Below, piece by piece: positions 62,721 to 64,000 of a stretch of DNA of 64,000 bases (positions are counted from its first letter, which is position 1; the number at the start of each line of letters is the position of its first letter). Under the pieces are notes generated by a model. That model searched no databases. It was not told where the DNA came from and saw only the letters and a list, made by a program, of their open reading frames with translations. This stretch comes from Lepidostoma basale (taxonomy: Eukaryota; Arthropoda; Insecta; Trichoptera; Lepidostomatidae): positions 586,501 to 650,500 of the forward strand of contig JAHDVF020000890.1 of NCBI GenBank assembly GCA_022606425.2, written 5' to 3'. Both the position numbers and the translations under genes were made by a program.

Positions 62721-63338
62721 GAATATTATAATACAAACGTAACGATGGTAAAGTAAATAAAATATACTGCTTAAAACTTGTGTATATGGTATTTAAGCCA
62801 TGTTCTGTTTTTGATTCAATAACAGATGTTTTGGAGTTCGCATACTATTACAGAATGAAGTGTAGATCGTTCTTGCTTAATCAAAGTAATTGGAAACGTA
62901 AATTTAAATTAGGAACAAATAATTATATAACACGAAATAATCAATACGAAAACTCGATGTTCAAAACAATTGAAAACAAACGAGATTCATGTGGAAGTGA
63001 AAACAGGCTTTTAATATTATATATAGCAATGACCTAACTAACTGGAATCTGTATCGATTTTAACTTATTACTTCACAGTGATTGATATTACTCCGGCCGA
63101 GCTGGACTGATGTAGGTCAGACTAAAAGATTTTACAAATGATTATGTTTTGCATACCCACACGATTAATGGTAACAAATTTTTCAATTATTACAAATCGC
63201 ATACAAACAATATAAATTAAATAAAAAAACACAATTATAGTACTTTGAGTTTCATATAAGACTAACGAAGTAATTCGCAAGTGACAATTTTTTTATGAAT
63301 TAATACACCGTGTTTTTTCAATATTAAGTTTATTTTTC
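62721..63338. other. No gene seen
   Basis: An 85-codon frame at 62780-63037 has no domain or signal I recognise; AT-rich. Confidence 0.35.
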
Positions 63339-63376
63339 TAGACATATTTAGAAAGTTTTACACCTTCATCATCGGA
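63339..63376 (-). ncRNA. Hammerhead-like motif, GAAGG subfamily, decayed
   Basis: Minus strand: CCGATGATGAAGGTGTAAAA, then CTTTCTAAATATGTC: 5' box CCGATGA, GAAAG-type helix, TAAA for GAAA, ATATGTC. The fourth copy with CCGATGA, so that box is the subfamily norm. Confidence 0.45.
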
Positions 63377-63469
63377 AAGACGATATAAACTCAAATGTTA
63401 TCAATATCGTATTAATTACGGTGAAAGTTCAAAGTTTGTCAAATAGTCAGAAGTATTGAATATTGATGA

Positions 63470-63670
63470 AAACCTCCGTTTTCTGGAAAAATTTTATTAA
63501 ATTATATATGGGTGAAATGTTTTCCATTGCAACGGCATTATCAAATGCAATATCTAGGTGAAATAAGTCACAACCATAAAATTTAATAATACTTCTAAAA
63601 AACAGACGTTTTCATTAATATTTAATGCTTGCTTCATAAGGAAATTTACATCATTGTTCAAGAAGCAAAT
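63470..63670. repeat. GCCTT-subfamily fold-back
   Basis: GAAAACCTCCGTTTTCTGG and AAAACAGACGTTTTCATTAA oppose; inner ATTGCAACGGCATTATCAAATG is the helix II region; ends TTTACATCATTGTTCAAGAA. Confidence 0.5.
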
Positions 63671-64000
63671 AATAATTAATATATTCAACTATACAATATT
63701 TAAGATACAATATGTTTGAATATACTCGTAATTGAAGATACTTTTTATATTACAATTTTTAATAAAAGAAAAATTATTACTACGTATTTTTAAAGTCAGT
63801 AAATGTGCAGCGCATGTAAATGAGAGGTTTTATACTCCAAAATTAGGGCCATAGTTTGTAATTTATCATTTCTCGCTATGACGTTCTCTCATTCATATAT
63901 AATAGAAAATGAAATTTTTCATAACATTGATTACATAGGGTACGTGATGTCGTTCCTAATTTAAAATATTATTGTAGTTTTCTCATGAGTTTAGAAATCA
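63671..64000. other. No gene seen
   Basis: AT-rich to the window end. Confidence 0.4.

Overview
The window is AT-rich, repeat-saturated nuclear DNA from an insect. A lepidopteran is the best guess, judging by the mix of R1-clade, RTE/CR1-like, mariner and tRNA-SINE repeats; this is inference, since no host gene is present to confirm it. I see no host protein-coding exon, tRNA or rRNA gene that I can defend. Nearly everything recognisable is a transposable element (TE) or a relic of one, separated by moderate-GC, low-copy islands that could be regulatory DNA in a gene desert or a long intron.

The best-preserved genes are an intact mariner transposase (11511-12545, with perfect 27-bp inverted repeats at 11341 and 12595) and a nearly full R1-clade non-LTR retrotransposon (about 22536-26768). 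The latter has the gag end with three zinc knuckles, a long endonuclease/reverse transcriptase ORF with one late frameshift, a GC-rich 3' UTR, a 17-nt poly(A) and a short target-site duplication. An older 3' UTR relic of the same or a close element lies at 41605-41990, split by a PIF/Harbinger-like MITE whose second copy is at 18086-18372.

Many 3'-end relics of other non-LTR elements are scattered on both strands. Family A (motifs WFGHMERM and RGRPRKTWHDQINQIL, with GTTA-type tails) has at least 14 pieces, notably 3905-4310, 28820-29170, 55150-55861 and 60771-61383. Families B (1684-2040, 32751-33060, 22131-22372), C (10605, 49668), D (13010, 22385, 56850), E (16905, 37815, 62195), G (CR1/L2-like with ATT tails; 31806, 43282, 44495, 58555), H (39500) and I (51004) follow. 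A tRNA-derived SINE (SINE-1) has eleven copies and a second (SINE-2) three.

The most unusual layer is a set of about 20 short hammerhead-ribozyme-like motifs (CUGANGA, helix II, GAAA, a palindromic helix III, then UC or UU). They belong to at least eight sequence subfamilies and are often arranged as inverted pairs (2497, 6731/6811, 6895, 7104, 8035, 9605, 19830, 20889/21044, 28242, 30938, 34703, 36980/37029, 48170/48215, 59829, 60309 and others). Hammerheads are known from Penelope-like retroelements and retrozymes. Here no Penelope ORF is present, so these would be non-autonomous. A 56-bp insertion at 57522-57577 with a 13-bp target duplication starts within a few bases of the predicted ribozyme cleavage site, which links the motif to mobilisation.
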